A stretch of DNA of 64,000 nt from Plazaster borealis. Lineage: Eukaryota; Echinodermata; Asteroidea; Forcipulatida; Labidiasteridae. The notes beneath the pieces were generated by a model that ran no database searches, was not told where the DNA came from, and was given only the letters and a program-made list of their open reading frames with translations. Below, one piece after another: positions 1-15,100 of the stretch. Each line of letters starts with the position of its first letter. Within the stretch, counting starts at the first letter, position 1. The DNA is taken from the NCBI GenBank assembly GCA_021014325.1, contig CM037473.1, forward strand, positions 12,896,696 to 12,960,695, read 5' to 3'. The translations under genes and the position numbers were made by a program.

Positions 1-124
1 AGCACTGTCACACTACAGAGAGGCAAATTAAGCCAATTGGCACATTTTTATTTATGTTTGGAGTTTAAAATCATTTATTTATATTTTTTTGAAAGCCATA
101 TTTTGTTGGTGCCTTTTTTTCCAG

Positions 125-3100
125 GCCGACTCATCCAACAAAACAGCTCCAAAACCTCTCCACGATGCAACACATCCTGATGCCCTTGTAATGCCCCGCC
201 CTTCTTCTGAACACCAGTGGGCCAACAATCCCCAGCACCTCCCTGTAGTGGATGTGGTCTTAGACCCCTACTTGACATCCAAGCTCAGACCCCATCAGCG
301 AGAGGGAGTCCTCTTCCTGTATGAGTGTGTGATGGGAATGAGGGGTCTCCAAGGAAACGGGGCAATACTCGCGTAAGTATTAAGGAGGGGCTCTAAGTTC
401 AAATTGAGTTTTGTGATGCACTCATTTTCAAGTAGATAGAGTCCTTATGAAAGTGGACAAAATATAACACGTCACTTACCTCACCTTGAAACAGGTGTAA
501 AATGCTCATGTTGTATTTGATACCCTTCCAGTGCGAAATTTGTTAAAATTAAAAAACATCCAATGACTCAACATTTCAACTATATGAGTCTGTACATTTT
601 TGCACAGGAATTTTGTTAGTTCATTCCTGAATTCCCATTATATTCAATCAAAATGGCGTTGAATTTGACCTTTTTATTATCGGAATAACCCTGTGGAATG
701 TACAGACCTGAATGTTGTTGGCATCCAGTGAAGTCATGTTTCAAATTTCGCTCACACTGCGATGATTAGGCCATCTGAACATGAGTCAGATGTGCTAGAC
801 CGCTAGGCCACGGCATGCCACAATTATTGCCAGTCCTGTACTTGATCTTTAAGGATTTAATGTATCATTTGCAATTTTATTTTTCTAGGGATGATATGGG
901 ACTTGGGAAGACCCTCCAGTGTATCTGTCTCATATGGTAAGTAACAAAAACAGGAATTCATAATAACATTATTCCTTAGATGTATAAGGAAAGGGTTAGA
1001 TATTGGTGAGGAAGGGTAAGATGGGGTGAGGAAGAGTAAGATGGGGTGAGGAAGGGTAAGATGGGGGAGGAAGAGTAAGATGGAGTGAGGAAGAGTAAGA
1101 TGGGGGGAGGAAGAGTAAGATGGGGTGAGGAAGAGTAAGATGGGGTGAGGAAGAGTAAGATTGGGTGAGGAAGGGTAAGATGGGGTGAGGAAGGGTAAGA
1201 TGGGGTGAGGAAGGGTAAGATGGGGTGAGGAAGAGTAAGATGGGGTGAGGAAGGGTAAGATGGGGTGAGGAAGAGTAAGATAGGGGAGGAAGGTTAAGGA
1301 TGGGGTGAGGAAGGGTAAGATGGGGGTGAGGAAGGGTAAGATAGGGGAGGAAGGGTAAGATGGGGTGAGGAAGGGTACGATGGGGGTGATCGAGGAAGGG
1401 TAGGATGGGGTGAGGAAGGGTAAGATGGGGTGAGGAAGAGTAAGATGGGGTGAGGAAGAGTAAGATTGGGTGAGGAAGGGTAAGATGGGGTGAGGAAGGG
1501 TAAGATGGGGTGAGGAAGGGTAAGATGGGGTGAGGAAGAGTAAGATGGGGTGAGGAAGGGTAAGATGGGGTGAGGAAGAGTAAGATAGGGGAGGAAGGTT
1601 AAGGATGGGGTGAGGAAGGGTAAGATGGGGGTGAGGAAGGGTAAGATAGGGGAGGAAGGGTAAGATGGGGTGGGGAGGAAGGGTAAGATGGGGTGAGGAA
1701 GGGTACGATGGGGGTGATCGAGGAAGGGTAGGATGGGGTGAGGAAGGGTAAGATGGGGTGAGGAAGAGTAAGATAGGGGAGGAAGGGTAAGATGGGGTGA
1801 GGAAGGGTACGATGGGGGTGATCGAGGAAGGGTAGGATGGGGTGAGGAAGGGTAAGATGGGGTGAGGAAGAGTAAGATGGGGGAGGAAGGTTAAGGATGG
1901 GGTGAGGAAGGGTAAGATGGGGTGAGGAAGGGTAAGATAGGGGAGGAAGGGTAAGATGGGGTGAGGAAGGGTACGATGGGGGTGATCGAGGAAGGGTAGG
2001 ATGGGGTGAGGAAGGGTAAGATAGGGGTGAGGAAGGGTAAGATAAATGTGAGGTAGGGTAAGGATGGGGTGAGGAAGGGTAAGATGGGGGTGATCGAGAA
2101 AGGGTAGGATGGGGTGAGGAAGGGTAAGATGGGGTGAGGAAGGGTAAGATAGATGTGAGGTAGGGTAAGGATGGGGTAAGGAAGGGTAAGATGGGTTCCT
2201 GTTGAGGGGCTGAATATTATGATGTCTTGTTATTATCATTATCTATTTCTGGTAATGAAAACAAGGATGCCTCATTATCATATGTGAACTTAATCACTGT
2301 AGCTTGGAAGCCTGAGGAAACCTGTAAACAAGGGTGCTTGCTATGTGAACCAGAAACACAGGGGTTAACCCTTACTTTTCCACGATAAGTGTTCTGGGTT
2401 CTTTTATGTGCACTACCAATCCTAGTACGCGGGACCTACGGCTTAATGTCCCATACGAAGGACAAAGTAATAATAGTAAAGTGTCTTGCTCAAGGAGACA
2501 AGTGCCACGACCTGGACTTGAGCCACACCCTGCTGATCAGAAGCACCAGAGCTTGAGTGAGTCCGTGCTCTTAACCGCTCGGCCACATCACACCAAGGAC
2601 TTTGAGAAGACATTCATGTCTTTTTTAATATTTTATACTAGAGAATCTTACAGAACCAAGGGGTTCATATTTCATTGAGATCTGTCTTTGTTTTTAACAC
2701 CAAAGGACACTGTTTAAGCAAGGTCCTTACAGAGCCAAGCCAATCATCAAGAGGGTGTTGATCATCACACCAGGAAGCCTGGTTAAGGTAAGCTTCAGCC
2801 ACGCTACCATGGGCAGCGCGCCATATTGATACCTTTCGTCACTAACTGCTGGTAGGGATGTACTAAAAAACAATGCTGATTGGCTCTTTCAAAAGTGACT
2901 ACCTTTACGTGCAAGGTTATTAAAAACTTTTCAATCATCGAGTTTTGGACTCGCGAGATCAAAACCAATTGTTTTACTCATTCCTCAAAAACTATTGTAT
3001 TTCAAGCAAGAATATTACATAGGAAGTTTCCCACCATGACCATCTTTATACCATGCTAGTTCGGTGAAAATTTGAGAACATTTATATTTTCACTCTTACC

Positions 3101-6100
3101 AACGTTATGCACACCCTTTAATAACATTATTCATTTTTTTTACGGGATTTGTTTTTTGGCCCAAATGTTTAGAACTGGTGTCGGGAGTTCAAGAAATGGC
3201 TCGGCAATGAGAGAATGCAGGTGTTCCCTGTAAATGCTGACAAGAAAGTCCAGGTACCCCTTTTTCAATGTGTCTCAATTTATATTTTATTTATTTTTTA
3301 TTTATTTTATTTGTTTACACATCCAACAGCACAATTAGCGCCAATAACAGGATTAATAGGAAACGAGAAGAAATGCTCAGTTCTAGATGTGGGAGGAAAA
3401 CCCCAATGGTGGAAAACCCACACAATCAGGTAGGGACTGAAAACCCAATCCACATGCAAGGCTCTGGTTTGAGTTGGGATTCGAACTGGGGTCCATATAA
3501 GTGGACATAGGCAGGGAAAGAAACCACTGAGCCAACCTGATCTCTTATTATGAAAGGCCATTTTTGTTTGGTATTTGTCTACAACTTGTTTGTCCGATCA
3601 CACCCCATATACTACAGGAATTTGCCAACAGTCCAATCTATCCAGTCCTTATCATCAGTTATGAGATGTTCGTTCGATCCATTGAGGCAATCAGAAAGAT
3701 CAGCTTTGACCTGATTGTCTGCGATGAAGGACATCGCTTGAAGAATACCAACATCAAAACAACATCTGTAAGTTGACCCTTCACTTTAACCAGATTTTGT
3801 AAGTCCATTCATCAACCTTTCTAGCTACTTTCAGCTTCATAGTCCATGCTAAGTAGAGTGGCCGAGTGGTTTCGAGCATCGAATTCAAGTTCCGATGGTT
3901 AAGTCATCGGTGTGTGGGTTCGAATCCCGGTCGTGACACTTGTATCCTTGAGCAAGATACTTCACTATAATTGCTTCTCTTCACCCAGGGGTATAAATGG
4001 ATATCTGCGAGTGTAGAGGTTGATATTGTGTTTGAAAAGCCTCCAGAGCGCCACGGCAGCTCGGGCTGTATACTCCCCAGGGAGCTGAGAAAGATTAAGG
4101 GAATGTTATTAGCCCAATGACCAGGGCACTAATGTAAAGGGCATTGAGACGTTATTGTAAAATGCGCAATATAAGAACTAGTTATTATTATTATTAAGTA
4201 AACATTTATACAACTTTTTGTTGTCTAAATAATGCTTCAGAAAATCTAAGGATTAATCATATTGCAGGCTGATTTATGGATTATACTTATTTTCATTAAG
4301 TCTATCTTTTTCCACCTCCGCTGACTTGCTACAATATATATTATTTGTTTTAATTGCAGCTAATATCAAGTCTCCATGTGGAGCGACGAATTCTTCTGAC
4401 TGGAACACCAGTACAGGTATAAACCTTTGACATCATTTGAGTAGGGCGCCCTCACTGAGAGGTCAAAAGGAGATTGCTCATTGGCCGTCTTGTTCGCTGC
4501 GCATACAAATCTGTTCGTTTCCATTGTTTCGTCATCGATTATCTCTAAGATGACGGTGGGGTGGCATCAGTGCATATATAATGTATATTGAAAGTTTTGT
4601 CATAACTTTAATTAGTATGGATGGTGTATAAAATATATTGACGTTTAATATAAATCTATGTACTTTGTAATTAATTAGGATTTAGAAGATTCATTTCAAT
4701 CCTATTCTATTATTGGTACATCCTTGGTTCATTTTAATCTTCTAGTTTACAAGAAATAACATAAAAAGACCGTGCATATCTGGTGTTTGGAAGAGCAACC
4801 GTACGTCCCAATCCTCTAGTTTACAGCGTACTCTTGTAGTAAATCATGTATCTTATGTAGCTTATTCATTTATCCTCAAAAGTGATTAGCACTGTAAAGC
4901 GTAAGCCTGAAGATACCTGTGTAGAGAAGACAATGAATAAATGTTAAGTTATTTTTTAGATATGGGAGGACAAAAGTCAAATGGGGCAAAATCTATGTAT
5001 TTCGGTAGGAACTGAAAACCACTAAATAAGGCCTTGCTCGAATTGGCGGCTATGGCTACGACTGGATCGCCTTGCATTATGAGCTGAAGTATAGGATGTT
5101 CTTAGCAACACCCTTAGCAACAGTGGTAGCCGCAGCTGTAGCCGCCATTTCGGATACGGCCTAAGCCAATTTGATCCTCCTGCATGTAAAGATATTTCAT
5201 AGACATTAAGGGATGGTGCAGGTAAATGGTTTTAGAACAGTTTTAGAATATTTGTTGCTTAATAGTTGAATTCTATCTATCTAGCCCATTTTATAAAGTC
5301 TCAAATATCAGTACAATATTTTATTTAAAAAAATATCTGTCTATTTATTTTGTTTATATTTTATAGAATGATCTTCAAGAGTTTCATTCCATAGTTGAAT
5401 TCTGCAATTCAGGTGTCTTAGGTAAGTTGAATAGATTTGTTTTATTTTGATAGAGAAAATCCAACTTGACTTATCCTAACATTAAAATTCTTACCAAAAT
5501 GCCATTGGACTTGTCATACAGTCATTTGAGCAAAATGCATCCCAACTTTGTAGGAATATGCAGCACCGGTAACCAAATTGGCACACATGTTTTTAATTAA
5601 TCACAATAACAGTATTAATTCTTGCCGGTACCCATTTATTGTTGTTGATGAGAAGTGTCTCGTCAACAACAGCAAGTGCCATAACCAGGATTTGAACACA
5701 TTCTGACGGCTCTGCCACCAGAACTTGACTCCAGAACAACCCGCTCTTAACATGCTAGTTGTGCTTACAAGTTATCAACGGTATTTAAAGTAGAGAGCAA
5801 AACTGTGAAGTATTGACCCCTTGCACTAACATCACACCCGACTACTGTCTGCCGCACTCGCCACTTCGGGAGTCAAATTGCACATATAGTAAGCATGTAT
5901 TAAAGCAACATCGCCTGAAATGTGCACTTTACTGTGTAACACACTGGGACATTGACTCCCAAAATGGCACAACCAAGATTACTGCAGGCATGTGATTTAT
6001 CAAGGGTTTTCCTGACCTTGGTACTTTTCATTGGTTTCCATGCCCCTTCAGATTTTCTTGAAAGAAGTGAAATTGGTATCACAGATGTAAAAGACTTGGC

Positions 6101-9100
6101 CATTGTAATGACCAGTCAGACCTTCAGATATCTATTAATTGAAATGATGTCGAGAGTCTGTAAACCTCTACAACTTAACATTTTGCAATTTTATTGACTT
6201 TATCTCCACATAAAAGGGAACTTTTATGAAATGTTTTGTTTTTTAAAATTTTCATACAATCTCACCCTGTTACTATGATGATGACATCAGGTGAATTGAG
6301 TCAATAGTAAGAACAGAGATATTATTTGCCATTGTTCATCTATAGGTTCCAGTGGAGCATTTAGACGTGTATATGAAGACCCCATTACCAAGGGAAACCA
6401 ACCACAAGCAACAGAAGAAGAGAAGAATCTAGCTGCTACAAGAGCAACAGAGGTGAGAAAGAAATGGCCGAGAAATTAATCTAAGAGATCCCAGGCTTGA
6501 GAACTTTCAGATATTCATCTGAACTCAGACTTTCTGTCTGCCAAGTGAAAAATGGGAGCTTTCGTTGTTTCCTTTTATAAAAAAATTATGCTGTTTAATT
6601 TACTTTTCTAGAACTGAAAGCACCGTTCCCAAAAGCTCCCTGAAATCTATAACTCCAGCGGGTACCAAAAGGTGAAAATTTCATCATTTCAGCTTACCTC
6701 TTAAGATGTTGATCATAAGTACATGTACATGTATTGATTTATGTTATTGTTTTATTTTGTCTTTAGTTGTCCAGATTGACTGGTTTATTTGTTTTAAGGA
6801 GAACTCAGGAGATTAACAACAAGTATTTACCTCCCAAAGGTTTGTCATTTTCTGTCTGTCTCCTGTGGAAGCGTAACATGACTATTTATCCACATTTTCA
6901 TTTTTCTGTTTAGCTTATTTTCTCTCTCTCTGTCCTTTTTTCTTTCATTTTCTTTTTCTTTTGGCTGTTTTAGGAACACTCTTTGCTTAGTAGAAGCGTG
7001 TTATCATAGACCGAACATCCAAGTCTGATTATAGACCTTTATCATGGTGGAGCCATCTTGTATTCCTTCCATTTGAATCAATGTGATCAAACCGAGGCTG
7101 GAAGGACAAACATAGTCTGGTACAATAAGAATCAGTATTCATTATTGCTAATGCACACAGGGAACAAGACAGTGATCGTCTAGGCATGAGAAAGGTCTAT
7201 TTTGTTTCATCCATTCATTCAGTTGAGACAGTTGTCTTCTGCAAGCCCAGTCGTCTCCAGTCATGATAACGGTCTATTTTGTTTATCCATTACACAGTTG
7301 AGACAGTTGTCTTCTGCAAGCCCAGTCATCTCCAGCTTGTCCTGTATCAGAAGCTTCTAAGCTCGCGGGTGCTCCGCAGCTGCTTGAATGCCTCCTGTGA
7401 GTCCTCCCCTCACCTTGTCTGCATCATGGCACTCAAGAAGCTGTGTAACCACCCCGGGCTGCTGCATCAAGTCTGTCAAGACACTGATGAGGAGCATCAG
7501 GCTAGGGCTTCTCTAGATCCAGGCTACTTGCAAGAAGTAAGTGTGGTCATGTTGGTTTGAGTGGTTATAGGGTGTGCACAATATTGGTAAAATTGAAAAT
7601 AATAATTTTTCACAGATTTTCACAAACAGATTTTCACAAACTTACATGGTATAAAGATGGTCATGGTAGAAATGATACAAGTTTCATGACCGGGATTCGA
7701 ACCCACACCTTAATGACTTGGTAACCAGAATTTGATCCTGTGCACTAGATCACTCAGCCATGACACGCCATTAGGGGGGCTAAACTTTTGTTGCAAGAAA
7801 GACCTTAAATATTGATCAATCTCTTTGTAGGATTCGTTATACAAGGATCTGCTTCCACTCTACCCTGATGGCTTCACCATTGACAGCTTAGACACTGACC
7901 ACTCAGGCAAGATGCAAGTTCTTGCTAGTCTTCTACGCTCAATGCACAGTGATGTTCCATCAGAGAAGATTGTCCTGGTGTCCAACTACACACAGGTATA
8001 GTAAATAGACTGTGCAAGTCTCGCGCGTATCGGAACGAGAAAACACGTCAAACGAAGAACATTATTTTCTCTGAAATCAAATCTTTGTTTTAAATTATAT
8101 CTAATGACACAATCTGAACAACAAAAATACTCATGACATGTTTATAAAATCAGTTTTAGTTTTTATAATAAATACACAAATAATGTGTTAATTATTAGTG
8201 AAGCAAAATTAAAACTCTGGGACAAGGATGCTTATTCGATCTTAACTTTTCAGAAACCACTTTCGTGGATTCGCGAAGGTCACAGGGGTGGTAAATTAAC
8301 GCTTGACGCAGTTTTTGAGGACGCTGAAGCCTCAACAACCATAGACTGCAATGAAAAGGCTTCGCCTTGCAATTACATCATCTGGCGATTATCATCGCTC
8401 TTCCAAAACAAGCGTTTACATAAGTTTTGTGATGGAGGTGAGCACAAAATTCTTAATTTTTTGCATCAACCGGAAGCCGAGGTCAAGTTTAATTTTCGGG
8501 TTTTCTTCAAGATATTGTTGAAATTATTGTACTTTCATATTTTTTATCACTAAGTATTACATTCCCAACAACATATGTATTTTTCACTGGCATAAACCAC
8601 GTTAAACTAAAATAATTGACAAAACAAAATCTCGCCCACGTAAATCTCCATATGGTTGGGACCACAATGGTCCCGGAAGTTCAAATATGCGCGAGACTTG
8701 CACAGTCTATAGCCATGCCTAAAATTCTGATGTTGATGATCGCAACTCATCCTTGACAGACTTTAGGTCAGATCTATTTATTGTTCTTATAGCTTGCCCA
8801 ATCAAAGAATGTGGAAATATGTATTAAGAATTCTTAGCAACGTCCCACGCCGATTGAATCTGCCCTTTAGATCTTTCTTTTGTTTACAAAGATTTGAGGC
8901 AGCTTTGAGCAGCACCAAATTGATACCTGGATTGGCACAAATTTTGACTAAAACAACATTTACGCCTTTTGCTGTGATGAGTATTAAGTACTTTCTGTTT
9001 CTTTTTGGTGGCAACCATTAATTCGTTGGATCCTTGAAAATTGAATTGGTGAAGGTATACTGTTGGTAGTCAAATTGAATTATTGAAGGAATATTGTTGA

Positions 9101-12100
9101 TTGTTGCCTAATTTTCTTGCTAACCTGTGAATTACACTTCTGCTTAAGCAAATTTTTCTGCTAAAGTTCGCACGAAAATTTGCTTAACGTTAAGCAGCGC
9201 TTTGAAATTGGCCCCTGATTTGGAAAAGCGGGTCTAGGAATCATAGTGACTGCTTTGCTTTTGTTTCTCCAAGCCCATCTGGAAGTATTTTTGTAATGTT
9301 TTGTATTGTGGTGATGGCTGAATAAACAATAATAATAATAATAATAATAATAGCTTTTAAATGCATGGTATTAGGCCTACATGTAAAAATACTTGTTTTG
9401 ATAAGTGGACTGTGTTTTTCACAGACTCTGAGTCTACTGCAGACGTTGTGTGAGCAAGAGGGATATAAATTCTGTCGTCTTGATGGGAGTACACCGACTG
9501 CAAGACGTCAGGAGATTGTAGAGCATTTCAACAGTTCATATTCACAAGAAAGTAAGTTGCTTTACCCTGTCTTCATATTGTTCCATCATTGCTTTCATTG
9601 ATCTATTGAAAACTTGAATTCTAGAGGTTTCCCCATCGTTATACTTGTTGATACGTTAATAATTGTGATGTTTCATGTTATTTTTTATATAAGGCACACT
9701 GACAACATGGGTACTGTTCAAAGACCAGTATCCGCACTTTATGTGACCCAATGAAATTACAAACCTGTGAAAGCTTAAGCTCGGTCATCAGAGTGACAAG
9801 AAAATAATGGAACAAAACCCTTCAGGTTCTGGACTCTCATTATCAAAACAAATTGTTTTGCTAATTTCTTAAAAAACTATGGCTTTTCAGAAAAAAAATA
9901 TGTCGTACACATCCTTAACCTTGTTTTACAGTATTCATTCTTTCTTTATTGGTTTAATCTATCTGTCAGTTTGTACTGTTTGAATCAAGGCCAGTGTGGG
10001 ATGATTAAGTTTTCATCTAAAAAAATCTATCTGTTTATCATAAATAGCACCAGCACTGATTTGTCCATGTATTATTATTGTGCAAAGCTGTATTTCTACT
10101 GAGTTCCAAAGCTGGGGGTGTGGGCTTGAATTTGATTGGTGCGTCAAGACTGCTGCTCTATGACATCGACTGGAATCCAGCCAATGATCTGCAGGTATGA
10201 ATACCTCATTAACATGTATGTCTGTAGATTCATAATAAAACATACCGCATATCATCGAATGTGAACTGAGATATGGGACCCTACTTCATGACTGAAGTTT
10301 CACACTCAGGTTGGATTCAGTCAAGATGAATTGAAATCTGGCTTCTACTAGTTTGAAATATGACAAGGTTTAAGACGCATTCTTCAACTGGATTCGTGAT
10401 CAATATGCAAATTAGGTCTTCAATGTTTTTCCTAAAGTGTTGGTAGCGGACTGTTGAATCTGCAGACCTTTTTAATTTGTTATTTCATTTATAAATTGTT
10501 CGGGCTAAATGAAACCAATGAAAATTTTTGCTGTGAAAACCCATAGTGAATCCCTTTTCAGTCAAACAAAGTTTGCTAGTCCAGCAGGCTATTTAAAGTT
10601 GTAGTTTAAAGTATATAGTTGTAGATATATACGATAAAACTAACCTGTGAAAATTTAATTTCAAAAGGTGGTAGCGTTTTTGAGATATTGCCGAAAATCT
10701 TGAGCAATTATGTCCACGCAGGAAGAATAATCTGCAATTGGAATACACAATCTGAGAAACAGAAAAGCTTCTTAGATTCAAATTTGTTGGGATAAAAGTG
10801 ATATCTTTTTCCATAACCACATAACTTCAAAGTGAAATGTTTCTCAAAATGCTTTATACTATCAGAAGCTGCTGTACTTCTTACCAAGTAAGTTTTATTG
10901 CCATTAATTTTATGAGTAGGTACCAAACCTATACAGACCCTTTAAAGGCATGGACTGCCTAGGCCGTATCCGAATTGGCGGCTGCAGCTACGGCTAAGAC
11001 TGTTGCTAAGGGTGTCGCTAAGGACGTACTGTATTTCAATGCACGATGATGTGGAAATGTAGCCATAGACATAGCTGTAGCGGCCAATTTGGACACGACC
11101 TTCAATACTCCACCATTTGCAAACCAGGGGCTTCCGTGGTTTAAAATGTAGCAGGGATTTGGTAAAAGATTTGACTTAAAATAAAAAGATTGTTGCCCAA
11201 ATCTACCATTTTCTTTCTGTTTGCAGGCAATGGCAAGAGTTTGGAGAGACGGTCAGAGGAAACAAGTTCATATTTACAGACTTATCACAACGGTGCGTGT
11301 TTAACCAACCCAGTCATGATGATACTGATACTGATACATCCATCCACTGCAGGATGTAGCCCTCTGTCAGACTCTTCCATGTTGTTCTGTCCTTTGCCGT
11401 TCTTGTCCAGGGCCCAATTTCATAGAGCTGCTTAACAGTCGATTCTGTGCTTACATACGCGTTTCTATTTTATAGCGCTGCTAACCGTAAGCACACGAAA
11501 AGGCATGCTAACCTTCCGGTGCTTACTGCACGAAAATGAATGACGTAACAATGCAAAACCATTGTGAACATGCAAGATGGCTGCCGTATTTTCTTGCTAA
11601 CCTGTGAAATACGCTAAGGCTTAAGCAAATTTTTCTGCTACAGTTAGCACAAAAATTTGCTTACCGTTAAGCAGCGCTATGAAATTGGGCCCAGGTCTTC
11701 CTTGCGATCGTCACTTTATCATCCCTCTATCTTTTCTTTGGTCTGTCCCTGGACCTTTTTCCTACTCTGGGTTGCCATTCTGTGGCTCTTATTTTCCATC
11801 TGTTGTCTGTCACCCCTTGCTACGTGTCCTGCCCAATTCCATTTCATTATGTTGACATAGTTTGTGATATTCCTACTCTGGGTTGCCATTCTGTGGTTCT
11901 TCTTGTCCATCTGTTGTCTGTCACCCTTACTACTTGTCCTGCCCAATTCCATTTCATTATGTTGACATAGTTTGTGATATCTGTCACTTTTGTTTCGTCT
12001 CTGATTGTTTGGTTAGGTATCTGGTCTCTCAGTGTAATCCCTAGCATCACCCAGTCATAGTCGGCTGTTAACCCCAACTCCCTGTGGCTCCCTTGGTGAT

Positions 12101-15100
12101 CCCAGGCACATTCTATTTTCCCCCTTCACCTCGGGAAAATAGAACACTCCGGGGATCACCTCAAGAGTCGTAGTTTTAACCATAGCACTCAAAGCAGTCA
12201 ATATTTGTATACTGATCAGCAGAGTGTGGGTTTGAGTCCTGGTCATGACACTTGTATCCTTAAGCAAGACACTTAACCATTATTGCTGCGTCCTTCGGAT
12301 GGAACGTAAAGCCGTAGGTCCCGTGTGTTGTGTAATGCACGTACAAGAACCCAGTGCACTTATTGTAAAGAGAAGGGGTTCACCCCGGTGTTCCTGGTCT
12401 GATCCGTAGCATATTGCGCCACAGCACCTTGTAAACCATTACATGGTGCGATAAATGAATATGTCTCATACTTCAGAACGTAGCATCACATACCTTACAG
12501 GAAAAATACTGAGCACTTCGATACGCCAAATGGGTGTGATAAAGCGCTATATAAGAACCAAGTATTATTATTACTGTGGGTGAGCGTAATTGGCATATTT
12601 CTTTGGAAGGGGCTGTGAGTTCATGTGTTATTTATTCTATGCACAGGGTACCATTGAGGAGAAGGTTTATCAGAGGCAGATCAGCAAACAAGGACTGAGT
12701 GGGGCTGTGGTGGATGCTAAGAGTCATGGACATGTCAAATTCTCACTGGAAGATCTTAAGGTAAATAGCTGTGTCCGTTTCGGTCATTCAGGGGTTTCCC
12801 CTAATTGGGGGTTTCCCCTCCCTGTTCTGAAACTTTCATTTCTTCATCGTCTTCTCAACACGGTTATCTTCAGACCTATGGGTCACAGTGTGTTCGCTTT
12901 TTAAGGGGTCCCTTGGATTCATTACCTGAATCAAAAATCCCTACATTTCATTGCAAAACTGTAAGAATTAAAAAAGTACGATGCCCGTAATTTTAATACT
13001 TAAGTTGATTTATACCTCTTTTTAATCTGTTTTGCTCTTTTTTTCTGTTTATTAAAAAAATATTTGTGTACATAACTTTTAAGCTTACTAAAAAATAGTT
13101 CTTTGTAATTTTAGAACTTCTGTGTATCTTTTTGTTTTAAACTCTGTTGTTATTCCATTGTGCCTTCTTCAGTTTTTATTGTAAATTTACTTGCTATACG
13201 GCTGATGAGGCAATTTGTACTTTTCTTTAACAAACGGTGAATGAATGAATGAATAATACTAATTACGTCAGTTTTGAAGTATTCACCGTTTCATGATATA
13301 TGAAATATTACAAAAAAGGACGGGACAAGTGGCCTTGATCTTTATCTGAGAGGGCATTTGAAAAGAGCACTTCCATTGGAAAATCATAAAGTCTATTGGA
13401 ATACATGTATTTGAAGGGGCACCAAGGTCATGACCTATGGGCAACATCAGCCACGGCCTCCATGTTCCTTACAAGCCTGGGACTGCTTGACCTTTGAAGG
13501 AATTCATGTTCAACTCTCCTGAAATACCAAACTGCAATTTCTCCTGAAGACGAGCAGAGTATACTGTTCGAAACGTCAAGACCACACCGGCTCTTTTCAA
13601 TGTCAACACTCCCACAAAGAGATTTACACATGATTGTACCCTCAAGTTTACTAGTTATAGTTACTTCTTGGTCTGAAAAGAGTCAGTGTGGGCTCTTTTC
13701 AGAGCCAACACTCCTCCCAAAAGAGATTTACACATGGTTGTTCCCGCAAGTTTACTAGTTATAGTTACTTCTTGGTCTGAAAAGAGTCAGTGTGGGCTCT
13801 TTTCAGAGCCAACACTCTTCCCAAAAGAGATTTACACATGGTTGTACCCGCAAGTTTACTAGTTATAGTTACTTCTTATTTTCCAAAGCATGCAAAGCTT
13901 CAAACATCACTTACAATTATTGTGACTTTTATTTGCAGGATCTCTTCACCTTGAATGAAGGCACGTCGTGCATAACACATGACATGATGGCATGTACATG
14001 TCAGAGTGGTACAGAAGTAGTCTCAGATAATGCACAGGGCAGTACAACTCATAGAGCTTGCCAACTTGGAACCAAGAAGAACGGTCTAGACAAGAGGGTA
14101 AGCAGAAACTATTTAATGATACACTGTAGTTTGTATATGTTTTGGAATGCCTGCCTCTTCAGGAATATGCAAATCTATTGAGATGAACGCCCACTCGCCA
14201 ATTGTGCATGGAGAGAACCCTGACCTGGGGAATCGACTCCGAAAAATGGCGCAAGCAAGATTTATAGCGGATGATGATGGGCTGGTGCAATTGGGTCATT
14301 ACATTATTTTGAAGCAAGCTGATAAGATCTAAAGTTTAAAAAGTAATGGTGTTTATTCTGGACATTTTTATTTTACAAAATCCTATTTACAATTCCCTTT
14401 ACATTTGATATAATACATGTATACAGAACCTGGCAATGAACCAACTTATGGAATGGAAACATTTCTCGGGTCCACTGAATGAAAGTTACCAGGTAAGTCC
14501 AGCTCTTGATTTAGTCAAATCACCAAATTGTATTTCATGTATAAATTGACACAAAAAGAAATCATACATTTTGAAGTAACATTTCACTATTCTGTTTTCC
14601 CCCTGAGAATTTACATGTATAACTGCTTCCATAAAGTGTTGGTAAATAGATGATGTGACCTCTGACGTCACTCAAAAATCATAACATGATGCGCGCGCAT
14701 GTCACCGGGCAAAACCTTTGTGTACTTGACAGCCAGCTAGAGAGTACACGCATCTTGCAATGAGCAAGCGTCTTTTTGCCCGGCGGAACATGACTTGGAC
14801 AGTGTTTTGTCAACAGAGGGCGGTTTGAATGTAAACAGAGCAGAGCCCTATATTGAGAGAGTTGGGACAACTTGCGATTAGAAGCCATTTTGTCTCCAAA
14901 AAATGCATTGGCGAATACAGGGTGCCAGACTAGTCTGCCCATTGGGTTGTGCTGCATTTGGGAACAAAATGGCGTCCAGCAACCACGTGACCGGAGAAAG
15001 CTGGTCCCTCCATGTCGCAACTCTCTCAATACACAGCTCTGAAACAGAGGTCACATCGTCTATAGTTACAGCAATTAACTTTTAGTATTAGTTAAACTTA

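Noticed and set aside
857..2239. 460-codon minus-strand open frame of Ser/Pro/Leu repeats
   Set aside because: It is the complement of the 20-bp minisatellite in a RAD54B intron; 20 is not a multiple of 3, so the same unit is read in three frames. No start or splice context.
3859..3930. Possible tRNA gene with good A and B boxes
   Set aside because: No acceptor-stem pairing, and the sequence continues into a SINE body and ATT tail. The same applies to heads at 7.7, 17.2, 19.7 and 31.4 kb.
8185..8553. 122-codon open frame in an inverted-repeat element
   Set aside because: No domain resemblance; lies inside a 700-bp non-autonomous element in a RAD54B intron.
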